Below, piece after piece: positions 14,585 to 23,450 of a stretch of 25,052 nt of DNA. The stretch spans positions 1-25,052 of the forward strand of contig CAZTWC010000019.1 of assembly GCA_964617105.1 (NCBI GenBank). Reading direction: 5' to 3'. This DNA is from CAZTWC01 sp964617105 [NCBI: uncultured Myxococcia bacterium] (GTDB lineage: Bacteria; CAZTWC01). Made by a program: the position numbers and the translations under genes. Positions within the stretch are counted from its first letter, which is position 1. The number at the start of each line of letters is the position of its first letter. The notes below the pieces were generated by a model. That model had not been told where the DNA came from and did not search any database. It saw only the letters and a list, made by a program, of their open reading frames with translations.

Positions 14585-16660
14585 ATGAACAATAAATTGA
14601 CAAAAGAGTCCGTCGGCAAGCATAGTGATTTGGTGCTGGCCATAGGACTGATTGGTATTTTGGCGGTCATGATTGTCCCTCTGCCCACCATGTTGCTGGA
14701 TTTACTGCTGGCTTTGAGTATTACTATTGCGGTGATAATCCTGCTGGCTATATTATATCTGAAAAGCCCCCTGGAGTTTGCCGCATTTCCATCTATCTTG
14801 TTGGTGGTAACCCTGTTCAGGTTATCTCTCAATGTGGCCACCACCAGGCTGATATTGCTCAAGGGAGAGGATGGACTAAGCGCCGCCGGCAACGTAATTC
14901 AGGCTTTTGGCAATTATGTGGTGGGGGGTAATTACGTAGTAGGTATTATTATTTTCATCGTGCTCGTAACCATCAACTGGAAGGTGATCATTACCGGTTC
15001 CGGCCGTATCGCAGAAGTGGCCGCCCGCTTTACCCTGGACGCTATGCCAGGTAAACAGATGGCCATAGATGCTGACTTGCAGGCCGGAAACATTAGTGAA
15101 GCAGATGCGCGGGAGCGTCGGGATAAGATTCAAAAAGAGGCTGATTTTTATGGAGCAATGGATGGTGCCAGTAAGTTTGTTAAAGGTGATACTGTAGCCG
15201 GACTGCTTATTACCGGAATCAATATTGTGGGTGGCATTATCATAGGTATGGCTCAGAAGAATATGGATGTTGAGACTGCCTTGCAGACCTACACCATTTT
15301 GACCATAGGTGACGGCCTGGTGTCGCAGATCCCCTCTTTAATGATTTCGGTGGCTGCCGGTATGATCGTAACCCGGGCTTCCTCAGATAGTGATTTGGGT
15401 TCTGATATCGCCAATCAATTGACACATCACCATCGGGCTCTTGGCGTTGCCTCAGTAATTTTATTCGGTTTTTGCCTGGTTCCCGGTATGCCGGCGGTGG
15501 CATTTTTTCCCCTGGGCGTGGCCACCGGACTTTTTTCTATCCGCCTCAAGGGATTAAATAGCGATATGAGTGAGTTGGAGGAAACCACTGATGAGGAAGA
15601 TGTCAGCACCAAGAAAGAGAAGATCGAGACCTTGCTGCCCATTGACCTGATGGAACTAGAGGTAGGGTACGGTTTGATTACTCTGGTGGATAGCAATCAG
15701 GGCGGAGAGTTACTAGACCGGATCATGTCCATTCGCAAGCAGTTCGCCACCGAGTTGGGGCTGATTGTGCCGCCTGTCCATATCAGAGACAACCTGCAGT
15801 TAGGTTCTGGTGAATACTCGGTGTTGATTAAAGGTAACCAGGTTGCCAAGGGTGAGTTGCTCACCGATCGCCACTTAGCTATGAATCCTGGTGATATAAC
15901 CGAAGAGGTGCCAGGAATTGCCACCACCGAGCCCGCTTTTGGTCTGCCGGCTATCTGGATTGCCAGTGACCAGAAAGAGAGAGCTGAAACCCTGGGTTAT
16001 ACAGTGGTAGATTGCTCAACCGTTATTGCCACCCACTTGACGGAAATAATCAGGAGCAACGCCCATGAGATGCTGGGACGTCAGGAACTGCAGGAATTGC
16101 TGGACATTTTTGCCGAACAGAATCCAAAAGTGGTGGAAGACCTGGTACCAAACCAACTCAGCCTGGGAGAGGTTTTAAAGGTCACCAAAAATTTACTCAA
16201 AGAGCAAGTTTCTATCCGCGATTTACGGACCATTTTGGAAACTTTGGCAGACAACGCTCCTGTTACCAAGAATACCGATATATTGACCGAGTTTGTCCGT
16301 AAAAGTCTTTCGACCTATTTAACCAACCGGTTTAAGTCTGAGGATGAAAAACTTTATGTAATGAATTTTAGCCCTCAAGCAGAAGAGGTGTTGAGAAATT
16401 CACTCCAGTCCAGGGACGATGAAGTTCACCTGGTCCTGGATCCCAACACCGCGGAAAATATGATTAGAGAGATTGAGCAGAACATGGAAAACTTTTCCCT
16501 GGTGGGGGCTTCTCCAGTGTTGTTGACCGCACCGGAAGTAAGGCGGGCGGTTTGGTATCTGCTGGAACGCTTTGTGCCCAATCTGGCCATCTTATCTCAC
16601 TTTGAGATTGCCCCTCAGGTTCAACTGGAGTCACTGGGAGTGCTGGAGATGGCAGGTTAG
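14585..16660 (+). CDS. flhA: Flagellar export protein FlhA
   Basis: A 691-residue export protein, the normal length. The N-terminal half has about eight membrane helices. The FHIPEP-family signature is visible in FAAFPSILLVVTLFRLSLNV and in the cytoplasmic FHIPEP loop (GRIAEVAARFTLDAMPGKQM, AIDADLQAGNISEADARERR, DFYGAMDGASKFVKGD). A charged linker (about 320-345, ELEETTDEEDVSTKKEK) leads to the cytoplasmic chaperone-docking domain (about 350-690), including VPPVHIRDNLQL and ending near LESLGVLEMAG. It forms the nonameric ring that receives substrates and uses the proton motive force. It starts 13 nt after the flhB stop. Confidence 0.96.
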   Translation: MNNKLTKESVGKHSDLVLAIGLIGILAVMIVPLPTMLLDLLLALSITIAVIILLAILYLKSPLEFAAFPSILLVVTLFRLSLNVATTRLILLKGEDGLSAAGNVIQAFGNYVVGGNYVVGIIIFIVLVTINWKVIITGSGRIAEVAARFTLDAMPGKQMAIDADLQAGNISEADARERRDKIQKEADFYGAMDGASKFVKGDTVAGLLITGINIVGGIIIGMAQKNMDVETALQTYTILTIGDGLVSQIPSLMISVAAGMIVTRASSDSDLGSDIANQLTHHHRALGVASVILFGFCLVPGMPAVAFFPLGVATGLFSIRLKGLNSDMSELEETTDEEDVSTKKEKIETLLPIDLMELEVGYGLITLVDSNQGGELLDRIMSIRKQFATELGLIVPPVHIRDNLQLGSGEYSVLIKGNQVAKGELLTDRHLAMNPGDITEEVPGIATTEPAFGLPAIWIASDQKERAETLGYTVVDCSTVIATHLTEIIRSNAHEMLGRQELQELLDIFAEQNPKVVEDLVPNQLSLGEVLKVTKNLLKEQVSIRDLRTILETLADNAPVTKNTDILTEFVRKSLSTYLTNRFKSEDEKLYVMNFSPQAEEVLRNSLQSRDDEVHLVLDPNTAENMIREIEQNMENFSLVGASPVLLTAPEVRRAVWYLLERFVPNLAILSHFEIAPQVQLESLGVLEMAG

Positions 16661-16712
16661 GTTAAAGATAATAAGTTTAAGTAATTATTTATAGAGCAAG
16701 TCGGAGGTTGCA

Positions 16713-17996
16713 ATGAACCAACAGTTAAGAAAGTATACAGCCAGGACAATGAAAGATGCTATCGCTAGTATTAAAAAGGAATTAGGGCCGCAGGCGGTAG
16801 TGATTTCGGTGCGTCAGATCAAAAGTGGCGGCAAGCCTATGCTGGAGGTGACTGCAGCTCCCAACGACTACAATATAGCTCCGGTGTCCAACAGGAAGGT
16901 CAAAGGGAAAGCCAAGAATCCCTATTTGCAAAACCAGACCGGGCAAACCGCTGAGTCAAATCAAACTACTGTTGACTCAAAGGGCAATATGCAAATTCAA
17001 TTTAGAGACTTGGAGAAAAATCTCTCCAATTGCATCTCCAGCCAGATTGATAGTTGTGATTTGCCCAGCAAGTCAGATATGCAGACCAGGTTTGAAGAGT
17101 TGAAGAACTTATTGGTACCTCTGGTGCATAGCGCCCAGGCCTCCAAAAAATATCAATTGCCCCAAAATTTTGCCAACTATGTTTATCAATTGACTGAGGC
17201 GGGTTTGGACGAGATGTTGGCAGAGGAGTTGGTCCGCATCACCATGGACAAGATCAATAGAAATATGAAGGGCTATGAAGAAAGTGTGAACGACCGGACC
17301 ATCAACTATTATCTGAGGCAACTTCTGGAAAAAAATATCAAAGTTTGCAAATCTGTTCTGTCGGAAAAAGGCGGGTGGAAGGTTGTGGCCTTTGTTGGCG
17401 CCACCGGAGTGGGCAAGACCACAACCGTCGCCAAATTGGCGGCTATCACTCAATTGAAGGCCAATAAAAAAGTGGGGCTTATCACCATTGATACTTACCG
17501 GATTGCGGCCATAGAGCAGTTGAGAAAATATGCCGATATTATGGGTTTACCTCTGGAGGTAGCGGTGACCAGGGAGGGATTAGTGAAGGCTTTGAAAAGG
17601 TTTGAAAACATGGATATGGTGCTGATTGATACTGCCGGCCGCAATCCTTTGGATAAAGGATCTATTAGCTCTCTCAAAGAGATGTTTAACGGATTACCCA
17701 TAGAGGTGCACTTAACCTTGAGCGCTACTACCGATGACAGGACCAACAGGCGTATCGCCGCTAACTTTCAGGAGTTGGGCTATGACCACCTGCTATTTAC
17801 CAAACTGGATGAAACCCTGAATTACGGCACTATTTTCAATACCTATTTGGAAGCCAAAAAAACGCTCTCTTTTCTCACCACCGGCCAAAAGGTGCCGGAA
17901 GATATTGAGATAGCCAGTGCTGCTAAAATTGCAACTTTGCTTTTAGATCACGCCTCTGGCCTGGATGATATTAAGGGGAAGAGCAAGGCGGCCTGA
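16713..17996 (+). CDS. flhF: Flagellar SRP-type GTPase FlhF
   Basis: A 427-residue GTPase that sets the place and number of flagella in polarly flagellated bacteria. The N-terminal B domain begins LRKYTARTMKDAIASIKKEL, GPQAVVISV. A variable linker follows (about 60-150), then the N-domain helices and the G domain. The G domain has a P-loop G229-ATGVGKT, IDTYRIAAIEQL, IDTAGRNPLDKG and the terminal FTKLDETLNYG guanine motif. TCGGAGG precedes the ATG. It follows flhA by about 50 bp and is the last gene of the flagellar run. The usual partner flhG (fleN/ylxH) is not next to it. Confidence 0.95.
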   Translation: MNQQLRKYTARTMKDAIASIKKELGPQAVVISVRQIKSGGKPMLEVTAAPNDYNIAPVSNRKVKGKAKNPYLQNQTGQTAESNQTTVDSKGNMQIQFRDLEKNLSNCISSQIDSCDLPSKSDMQTRFEELKNLLVPLVHSAQASKKYQLPQNFANYVYQLTEAGLDEMLAEELVRITMDKINRNMKGYEESVNDRTINYYLRQLLEKNIKVCKSVLSEKGGWKVVAFVGATGVGKTTTVAKLAAITQLKANKKVGLITIDTYRIAAIEQLRKYADIMGLPLEVAVTREGLVKALKRFENMDMVLIDTAGRNPLDKGSISSLKEMFNGLPIEVHLTLSATTDDRTNRRIAANFQELGYDHLLFTKLDETLNYGTIFNTYLEAKKTLSFLTTGQKVPEDIEIASAAKIATLLLDHASGLDDIKGKSKAA

Positions 17997-18202
17997 GTAG
18001 CGAACCTCAATACCCACTCCCCTAAAATTGACCTTTCCCTTTTATTAGAAACTGTGTTATTGATATAACCTAAAATTAGTTATTTACAGTCTCGGCCATT
18101 GAGCAAATCGTTGACTTAAAACATAATGATATCAACAAGTTGTTTAGAAGTGTTGATATTTGGTAATTGCCTGTATTGTTCAAAAAAGGATTAAACCAGC
18201 CA

Positions 18203-19732
18203 ATGACAAACAGTAATTCAACTCAAACGGCGGCCCCTGGGGGAAATCGGGTCTATCAATATTTCGACCGGGTTTGCTCTAAAATAGAAAACACTGAATT
18301 CAATGCTACGGTGTATATTTCCGTAGTTATGCTGGTTGGTTTCTGCCGGGTTATCTTTGAGGTCCTCTTCCAGGGAGAAGTTGCCCTTGATATGGATGAT
18401 CTTTGCAACTGGCCGGCTCTCTACCTGGTGCTTGTACCTGTTTTTGTGGTTTGGATGTCCCCCCTGTTAAAAATGCCCCGGGAAAAACTATTTAATATAG
18501 TTTTGGTAGGCACCCTGTTTGGGGTCTTGCCCCCGGTTTACGATATCTTTTTAACCGGTTGGTGGAAAGCCACCTATGCCTATCACCTACAAACCCCTTG
18601 GCATTTTTACGCGCCTCCCGCACTTCCTTTGGGAGAAGCCGCCACCGTATGGTCAACCATTGTATTTACCACCGCCTATATTGCTTTTCGCTCCAAATCA
18701 ATAATCAAGACCCTGGCGGGTATATTTTTAAGTTGGCTATCGCTTTGGGTGCTCAGTCAATCCTATCTCTATGCCTTATATCTGTTTAAACTTATGAGGT
18801 TCAGTGATGAACATATGATGGGTGATCGACCCTTGACTTTCTTATATATTTTGATCTCTCTCTTTGCTTATATCCTGTTTAACTACCAGCGATTCAAATA
18901 TTCTTTCAAACGGATACTCCACTGCTTGCCCTGGTTTTTTCTAACCCTAATCGGAGGAAAACTGGTGGGAAATGTGGCATCAATTACCGTGTTATTAGGA
19001 TTTGTGGTAAGTCTCTTTTTTATGATGGTGATGATCCAAAACGACTATTACGATAAAGAATCGGATAAAATAAATAAGCGGGAATCCAGAATCAACCAGC
19101 AAGATGTGGATTTTTTTCATTATCTGATGCTGTGGTTGGCCATCTTTTTTTACTTTGTAACCGGTACCTAGCTAGTTACTTTCTTATTGTTCATCTTCCA
19201 GATTATCACTCTGCTTTACCACCACCCGTCGACCTATTTTAAAAAGGTATTTCCTATCTCTTATTTTATCGAAGGTGGCGCTGCCACCATCGCGGTCGCC
19301 ATTGGCTGCATGATTGAAGTGGGGGGGCCTAAGAATATCACCAGAGATGGCTACATAATAATGATCTGCCTGTTACTGGTATTTCTCGGTTTTTCCTGCT
19401 CCTCCCCCATGAAAGACTACAAAGATATTGAGGGCGACCGGGCCACAGACACCGATACACTCTATGTTTTGTGGCAGAAGTGGGGTGGCAGGATAGAAAC
19501 AGCTCACCTTCTGATTACCATAAACCTGATTATCTGTAACATCGTGCCTCTTATTTTGGTGCTTGAACGGCTGGGCCTGGCGCTGACCATTGGATATGGT
19601 TTGGTAATCTCCGTTCTTTTTTACCTGGCCATGACTCAAATCAAAGATAAGTTTTTAACCGTTGAAGCGGGATTGGTTTTAGTTAATTTCAATCTGTTGT
19701 TTATATTTCTTTTCTTTACTTCGCCATTTTAA
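18203..19732 (+). pseudogene. UbiA-family prenyltransferase with N-terminal membrane extension, interrupted by in-frame TAG
   Basis: Two open frames lie in the same reading frame, separated only by TAG at 19169-19171. The first (from ATG 18203, 322 residues) has about six membrane segments of unrecognised type and ends with the UbiA first Asp-rich motif NDYYDKESD (N280). The second, after TAG plus five sense codons before its first TTG, carries the second Asp-rich motif DYKDIEGD (about residue 405). The 124-residue spacing is right for UbiA enzymes, which join a prenyl diphosphate to an acceptor in the membrane. Both motifs are intact, so the only visible lesion is the stop. A single TGG-to-TAG change (Trp) would explain it. 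The normal UbiA motif 1 lies near residue 70-80, so about 200 extra N-terminal residues are present. It may be a recent pseudogene, a sequence error or a readthrough gene. It could also be two split products, but neither alone would be a complete enzyme. Confidence 0.75.
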
Positions 19733-19781
19733 TGCCAGGTTGACGAGTTCCCGGTAATTTATCCAAATGCGCCGTGAGTTG

Positions 19782-21827
19782 TCACTGTTTTCGCTTCGGC
19801 GATACATCCTGGATATCTATCTTCATATCCATCACTTTCATGTTGGGCTTTGCTTGCGGCTTTTTAAACTTTGGTTTTTCCCTGCCCTTTATAGTTTTAT
19901 CGATTGAATCCTGAAGCATCTCCAGGCGTTTTCCTTTTGGTACCCATTCGCTGCGCAACTCTAAAGAAAGATCTATCTTCCAATCCCGGTCAATAACCTG
20001 GTCGTGCATCTCATCTTCCAATTTGGCCAACTCCAGGTTTAAAGATTGCATTCGCCTGGCCAGGGTTTTGGTAACCTTTTCTTTTTGTTCCCATAAAGTA
20101 ACCATAATGCCCATTTCACATTTTATCTCGAAATCGGCGATAATCTCGATAATTCCCTTGATCCAACGCTGATATTGATGCTTATACAAACTCTCATTTT
20201 GGGTTCGATAATTGCTTATTCGGGCTGACAGTTGTTTGAACATTTTTTGGCTGGTACTAAGATTTGCCAGCATTTTTTGGTTAATGCGTTGATTTTGTTC
20301 CTCCTGCAGTTTTATGTATCGCCCTACTTTTCCCTTCAAGGCGCTGTAATCATAAAAAAAAGATAACCCCGCCAGTTTTTTTTCCATCCCTAGAAGTTCT
20401 GAATAGATACTTTTCCCCTTGGCCAACATCTCACCCCGGCTGGGATCTAATAAAACCGGTGAGGAGCGGGATACTTTTTTTAATGTCTCCATAGAAAGGA
20501 TGGCTTTTTCAATATCTTCAGCCGCAATTTTTAAGTCATTTTCCAGAGAAATCATAGTCTGTAAAAAAGATGCCTCCTTTACCCAATTAACAATGGTGGG
20601 GCCTAAAGACTTTTTAGAAATTATTTGCGACTGTTGTACCAACTTTTGATAAGTTATGGGGGCTTCGGAAGATGATGTCGATAAAATTTCTCGTAATTTG
20701 CCGGCTAATAGTTTTTGATGCTTTAAAAGACGTATAAAATAGACTTGGGTTTGGTTATACTTCTCCTGTTTTCTGAGAATATGCCCTTTTAACAGCCAGG
20801 CATCTGCTTCGATTAGTTGGGTTGGCGTCCCTTGCAAATAGAGGTCCAAAGTCTGTAGTGCCTTAGATAGATCGCCGATCCAATAATAGGCCCAGGTGGT
20901 TTCGTAAAGTACCCGGGAAAACTTTTCAAAAGTAGCATCTATTTTTTTATAAAATTTGACCGCTGGTTTATATTGTTTTTTTTCAAAAGTCAAACGGGCC
21001 AGGGAAAAGTAGACCTGATTTAAAATGGGGTTAAATTTATCAGCATTTTCCAGGCGGGCGGCGATCTGTGTCAATATTTTAATGGCAACCGCTATTTCTC
21101 CTTCCATAACTTTGGCCAGCGACAAGTAATAACGGCATTTTACATTTTCCTGGGCCAATTGCAGGCATACCGAAAAAGCGTCCTGAGCAGACTGAACATC
21201 CTTAGTCATTAAAAAGTGGCGGCCTATCCGGTAATTGAGATCTACCAACTCTTTTGAAGATACCTCAAAATGGTCCCTCTCCAGGATATCAGCGGCAGTA
21301 TTGAAATAGATATTCAAGTTAGCAGAAGATATATTCCGTTTTTCTTCGATAAGGTAAAAGATAGCCTGCCAAAGCCATTTGTCCTCATCACGGCTGATAT
21401 TTTTTTTGTAAAAATCATAGTTCTGGATAAATTCATTATACATCCAAAAAGCCATAAAGTGGTTATTTACCGCTTCCATGGCCTGGGCCATAAAAAAGAT
21501 AGCCAGCCAGATAAAACGTTTTTTTCTAACCTGTTTATTGATAATAACCATACTCAGGTTGTCGATTGCCTCCTGGAAATCCTCCTCCAGCAGCGCCTGT
21601 TTTCCTTGCATGAAGCGTTTCTGCATAGCCTTGTTCATCTGCTCTTCGATTGTTACGCTACCTGTCTTTAAAAGGTACTGATACTGGTAATTCAGGTTGT
21701 CAACCCTCTCTTTGAAGACTTGTTCCGATTTATCCATATCCTTGCGGGCAGCCAGCAGAGGGCACCACAGCATGGAAACAATTAGTGTGATCAGAGTGGA
21801 GATATTTATTTTGTATAGGTTTTTCAA
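19782..21827 (-). CDS. Exported TPR-like repeat protein with C-terminal coiled coil
   Basis: A 681-residue protein. Residues 1-27 look like a signal peptide (ISTLITLIVSMLWCPLLAA), placing it in the periplasm or envelope. Helical repeats of TPR style run from about 65 to 390 (for example RFMQGKQALLEEDFQEAIDN, DLNYRIGRHFLMTKDVQSAQ, FSLARLTFEKKQYKPAVKFY, WAYYWIGDLSKALQTLDLYL). A long charged helical or coiled-coil region (about 430-640) follows, then a Lys/Pro-rich tail. The start is TTG, overlapping the birA stop by 4 nt (TTGA), with GGAG about 10 nt upstream. No specific family is recognised. It is the last gene of the nadC-birA operon. A role as an assembly scaffold is inferred. Confidence 0.8.
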   Translation of the reverse strand: MKNLYKINISTLITLIVSMLWCPLLAARKDMDKSEQVFKERVDNLNYQYQYLLKTGSVTIEEQMNKAMQKRFMQGKQALLEEDFQEAIDNLSMVIINKQVRKKRFIWLAIFFMAQAMEAVNNHFMAFWMYNEFIQNYDFYKKNISRDEDKWLWQAIFYLIEEKRNISSANLNIYFNTAADILERDHFEVSSKELVDLNYRIGRHFLMTKDVQSAQDAFSVCLQLAQENVKCRYYLSLAKVMEGEIAVAIKILTQIAARLENADKFNPILNQVYFSLARLTFEKKQYKPAVKFYKKIDATFEKFSRVLYETTWAYYWIGDLSKALQTLDLYLQGTPTQLIEADAWLLKGHILRKQEKYNQTQVYFIRLLKHQKLLAGKLREILSTSSSEAPITYQKLVQQSQIISKKSLGPTIVNWVKEASFLQTMISLENDLKIAAEDIEKAILSMETLKKVSRSSPVLLDPSRGEMLAKGKSIYSELLGMEKKLAGLSFFYDYSALKGKVGRYIKLQEEQNQRINQKMLANLSTSQKMFKQLSARISNYRTQNESLYKHQYQRWIKGIIEIIADFEIKCEMGIMVTLWEQKEKVTKTLARRMQSLNLELAKLEDEMHDQVIDRDWKIDLSLELRSEWVPKGKRLEMLQDSIDKTIKGREKPKFKKPQAKPNMKVMDMKIDIQDVSPKRKQ

Positions 21828-22582
21828 TGGATAATATCTCCGGCAATAACGGTTATGATATCTCCAGCCTGGTTTTCTATTCGCAATCGACCCCAGTCAT
21901 CAATATCCACGGCACGGCCTGTTTTCTTTTCTCCATCCAACACTATTGTCACTTTTTTGCCAATGGTTGAACTGTATTGGCGCCATTTTTTTAGCACCAA
22001 AGCCAACTGACCATCTGAAATCATTTTGAATAACTGATATAGGTTTTGGATAATAGATGATAAAAGCAAATTGCGATTAAATAAATGACCGGTTTCAATA
22101 TAGATGGAGGAGGCGGTGTTTTCTATCTCTGAAGGGAAATGACAGGGTTCCATATTTACATTTATTCCAAAGCCGATAATCACCGCATTGGCATTGGCAA
22201 TCTCACAGAGAACGCCGCCAAGTTTCCGTTTATCCGCCAGGATATCATTGGGCCATTTGATAGTCGCGGCAAAGTTGCAAACCTGCTCAATGGCATCCTT
22301 CAGAGCAACAGATACTACAAGGGGGAGAGATGACAGAGCCTGGGGGCCAAATTTATGGTGATAAAGCAAAGAAGCGTAAATATTCACTCCTGGCGGTGAG
22401 TGCCAGGTCCGGCCGAGTCTTCCTCGTCCATGTTTTTGTAGATTAGCGCTAACCAACCGGTCAATTTGGTTTTGACCGGCCGTTTCCTGTAAATACGAAT
22501 TGGTAGATTCAATTTCAATCAGGTGGTGGTGTTCAATAGCATGGTCCGCAAATGTCAAGGAGATAATTGTATCATCGTTCAT
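21824..22582 (-). CDS. birA: Biotin-[acetyl-CoA-carboxylase] ligase (no DNA-binding domain)
   Basis: A cytoplasmic ligase that makes biotinyl-AMP and attaches biotin to the carrier domain of biotin-dependent carboxylases. Of 252 residues, the biotin/ATP loop is GRGRLGRTW (52-60) followed by HSPPG. The KWPNDI motif is at 109-114 and K120 in RKLGG is the conserved Lys. The C-terminal SH3-like domain (about 205-250) is present. The N-terminal winged helix of Escherichia coli BirA is absent, so this is a monofunctional enzyme and not a repressor. The start overlaps the nadC stop (ATGA) and the end overlaps the TPR-like gene by 4 nt. Confidence 0.95.
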   Translation of the reverse strand: MNDDTIISLTFADHAIEHHHLIEIESTNSYLQETAGQNQIDRLVSANLQKHGRGRLGRTWHSPPGVNIYASLLYHHKFGPQALSSLPLVVSVALKDAIEQVCNFAATIKWPNDILADKRKLGGVLCEIANANAVIIGFGINVNMEPCHFPSEIENTASSIYIETGHLFNRNLLLSSIIQNLYQLFKMISDGQLALVLKKWRQYSSTIGKKVTIVLDGEKKTGRAVDIDDWGRLRIENQAGDIITVIAGDIIH

Positions 22583-23445
22583 GTTGCTTTTGTCGATACC
22601 ACTTCCATAGAGATATCAACAGCAGGAGCAGAATGGGTTATAGCACCAATAGAGATATAATCTACTCCAGTGGCGGCAATTTTTTCTACTGTGTCCAGAG
22701 TTACTCCTCCCGATGCCTCTATTTTAATCGAATCATCCTTTTGCCGGCACAACTCCACGGCCTCTCTCATCGGCTGGATATCCATATTATCCAACATTAT
22801 CATATCAGCACCAGCGGCAATAGCCTCTTCCAGTTCAGCAAAACTCTCTACTTCCACCTCCACTGCGGTAAGGGGAGGATTTATCTCTCTCATTTTGCTT
22901 ACTGCTGCTGGTATTGAGCCAAACAGTTCCCGATGGTTGTCTTTAATCAATACCGCATCAAAAAGCCCCAGGCGATGATTTTTTCCTTTGCCGTGCATTA
23001 CTGCTTCTTTTTCCAGCAACCGCAATCCGGGAGTAGTTTTTCTGGTATCCAGGATATAACCGGGATATGCTTTTATGGCTTCTACAAAACGGTTAGTATA
23101 GGTGGCAATACCAGACAGGTGCATGATAAAGTTTAAAGCAATTCGCTCTCCGGCCAATAGATACCTTAGCGGTCCACTTACCATGGCCAACTCTTCACCA
23201 GGTTTGGCTATACTGCCATCCGGTTTGCTCAACTTAAATTCAATACCCGGGTCCAGGAATCGGTAAAAATCTTTAGCCACCATTAAACCGGAGATACAAC
23301 AGTCCATCTTGGCAATGATCCTGGCTTTACCAACCATATCTTCGGCAATGGCTTTAGATGTGATATCCCCTTTAATACCGGCTGGTCCTAAGTCTTCCAG
23401 TATGGCTAGTTGAAATAATTGTTCAAGATTAATATGGCTCTCCAT
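22579..23445 (-). CDS. nadC: Nicotinate-nucleotide pyrophosphorylase (carboxylating)
   Basis: Quinolinate phosphoribosyltransferase of de novo NAD synthesis, converting quinolinate and PRPP to nicotinate mononucleotide, CO2 and PPi. 288 residues, the usual size. Key motifs are GDITS (26-30), AGERIALNFIMHLSGIAT (98-115), DTRKTTPGLR (133-142), GKGKNHRLGLFDAVLIKDNH (152-171), EVEVES, ADMIMLDN, IEASGGV and GVDYISIGAITHS. These include the Arg, Lys and His residues that hold quinolinate and PRPP. I prefer the ATG at 23445; a GTG at 23448 directly precedes it and is also possible. GAGGA lies in the end of the upstream gene. nadB and nadA are not in the window. Confidence 0.96.
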   Translation of the reverse strand: MESHINLEQLFQLAILEDLGPAGIKGDITSKAIAEDMVGKARIIAKMDCCISGLMVAKDFYRFLDPGIEFKLSKPDGSIAKPGEELAMVSGPLRYLLAGERIALNFIMHLSGIATYTNRFVEAIKAYPGYILDTRKTTPGLRLLEKEAVMHGKGKNHRLGLFDAVLIKDNHRELFGSIPAAVSKMREINPPLTAVEVEVESFAELEEAIAAGADMIMLDNMDIQPMREAVELCRQKDDSIKIEASGGVTLDTVEKIAATGVDYISIGAITHSAPAVDISMEVVSTKAT

Positions 23446-23450
23446 CACTA

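Noticed and set aside
18203-19732. Genome-wide TAG reassignment (for example pyrrolysine) to explain the UbiA gene
   Set aside because: TAG ends several intact genes in this window (fliM, fliN, flhA, the pilin), so it is a normal stop here.
21824-22582. BirA as a biotin operon repressor
   Set aside because: The protein starts at the catalytic domain and has no N-terminal helix-turn-helix.
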